Part shown: positions 5,822 to 6,286 of the stretch, piece by piece | Position numbering within the stretch: the stretch's first letter is position 1 | Layout: each line of letters starts with the position of its first letter | Assembly: GCA_018813445.1 (NCBI GenBank) | Contig: JAHJBR010000044.1 | Coordinates: 1 to 6,286, forward strand | Reading direction: 5' to 3' | Source: Microcaldota archaeon | GTDB lineage: Archaea > Micrarchaeota > Micrarchaeia > Anstonellales > Bilamarchaeaceae | Length of the DNA stretch: 6,286 bases | Translations under genes and position numbers: made by a program | The notes under the pieces: model-generated | Database searches by the model: none | What the model saw: only the letters and a program-made list of their open reading frames with translations | Told to the model about the DNA's origin: nothing

Positions 5822-6286
5822 ATGGGATCTGAAAATATTTTTAGTGGTTTATCTATACCTGAACTGCATTTGTTAATCGCACAATCTCCGAATCCTGAAA
5901 CAAGCGAAGCCGCATCATTGGAACTTATTGAATTAATGAAAAATAATGGAGATATTTTTGCACTAATTAAGATTGCCGAAGATGCACGCAGATCTGAAAA
6001 CATAAGAGAAGCTGCAAAAGCCGTACTTATTCCCACCGGAGAACTTGCGATTAAAAATTTTACAGAAAAGGGAAACCTTGCTAGACTCTTAAAACTGAAA
6101 TCTCACAAGAATGCCCCAATAGAGATTAGAAAAGCTGCAGATATTGCATTGTTTCCCGCAGGCTTGATTGCAATAGGGAAGCACCAATTGGCCAAAGATG
6201 AAGAAAACCTTTCTAAAATCATGAATGACGAAAGACTTCCTGATGGAGTTAGGAAAGCTGCATTTACTGCCATTGAGAATATTGAA
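5822..6286 (+). CDS. HEAT-like helical repeat protein, N-terminal part (open at right edge)
   Basis: The frame is open from ATG 5822 to the window end, 155 codons without a stop. It begins MGSENIFSGLSIPELHLLIAQ. At least three repeats can be seen, marked by IREAAKAVLIPTGELAI (about 59-75), IRKAADIALFPAGLIAI (about 101-117) and VRKAAFTAIENI (about 143-154), spaced about 42 residues apart. The [IV]R-x-AA signature at the start of the second helix is typical of HEAT / PBS-lyase-like repeats, which form alpha-solenoid binding scaffolds. It has no signal peptide or catalytic motif in the visible part. The repeats are unusually regular within the protein (PTGELAI and PAGLIAI), suggesting internal duplication. 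The partner is unknown. It starts a new transcription unit after the GNAT gene. Confidence 0.75.
   Translation, partial: MGSENIFSGLSIPELHLLIAQSPNPETSEAASLELIELMKNNGDIFALIKIAEDARRSENIREAAKAVLIPTGELAIKNFTEKGNLARLLKLKSHKNAPIEIRKAADIALFPAGLIAIGKHQLAKDEENLSKIMNDERLPDGVRKAAFTAIENIE

Noticed and set aside
5812..5832. Start codon at 5812 for the right-edge gene
   Set aside because: It is closer to the TATA box, but the frame ends at TGA after six codons. ATG 5822 opens the long repeat-bearing frame.
5728..6036. Minus-strand open frame of 102 codons over the end of GNAT and the HEAT-like gene
   Set aside because: It is antisense to a frame with clear repeated HEAT-like motifs and a strong TATA box.

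Overview
The window is archaeal. The evidence is a class I (archaeal-type) CCA-adding enzyme, a stand-alone GMP synthase ATPase subunit rather than the fused bacterial GuaA, a tRNA gene with a 37/38 intron bounded by a bulge-helix-bulge-like fold, TATA boxes placed 23-27 bases ahead of start codons (leaderless transcripts), and a tRNA that does not encode its CCA tail. The DNA is A+T-rich and tightly packed. A small-genome (DPANN-type) archaeon would fit, but that lineage guess is inference.

Left part, minus strand (1-1602): one three-gene operon reading leftward. It encodes the catalytic part of tRNA CCA nucleotidyltransferase, then the C-terminal part of the same enzyme in another frame (TAATG stop/start overlap), then GMP synthase subunit B (guaAB), cut by the window edge. 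The Shine-Dalgarno of guaAB overlaps the stop codon of the gene before it.

Middle, plus strand (1686-4837): a divergent promoter region of about 80 bases, with one TATA box per direction, starts a two-gene unit. It encodes an unrecognised helical protein of 172 residues and an 873-residue protein. In the large protein I read a glycine-rich hydrophobic module (residues about 286-427) and a divergent HD phosphohydrolase domain (about 560-705) with HD-GYP-like metal ligands. A run of eight T follows the stop codon.

Right part (4846-6286): a 273-base non-coding stretch holds two diverged tandem units of 98-99 bases. Each opens with GCTGGGGT and contains a hairpin whose arms differ between copies but still pair. 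In the same register follows an intron-containing tRNA-Ser(GCT) gene, which itself opens with GCTGGGGTCG. After it come a GNAT acetyltransferase and the 5' part of a HEAT-like repeat protein open at the right edge, each with its own TATA box.

Functional links: the tRNA ends at discriminator G73 without CCA, so it needs the CCA-adding enzyme encoded in the same window. The points most worth checking are the two-part CCA enzyme, the large HD protein with its small partner, and the hairpin repeats in phase with the tRNA gene.
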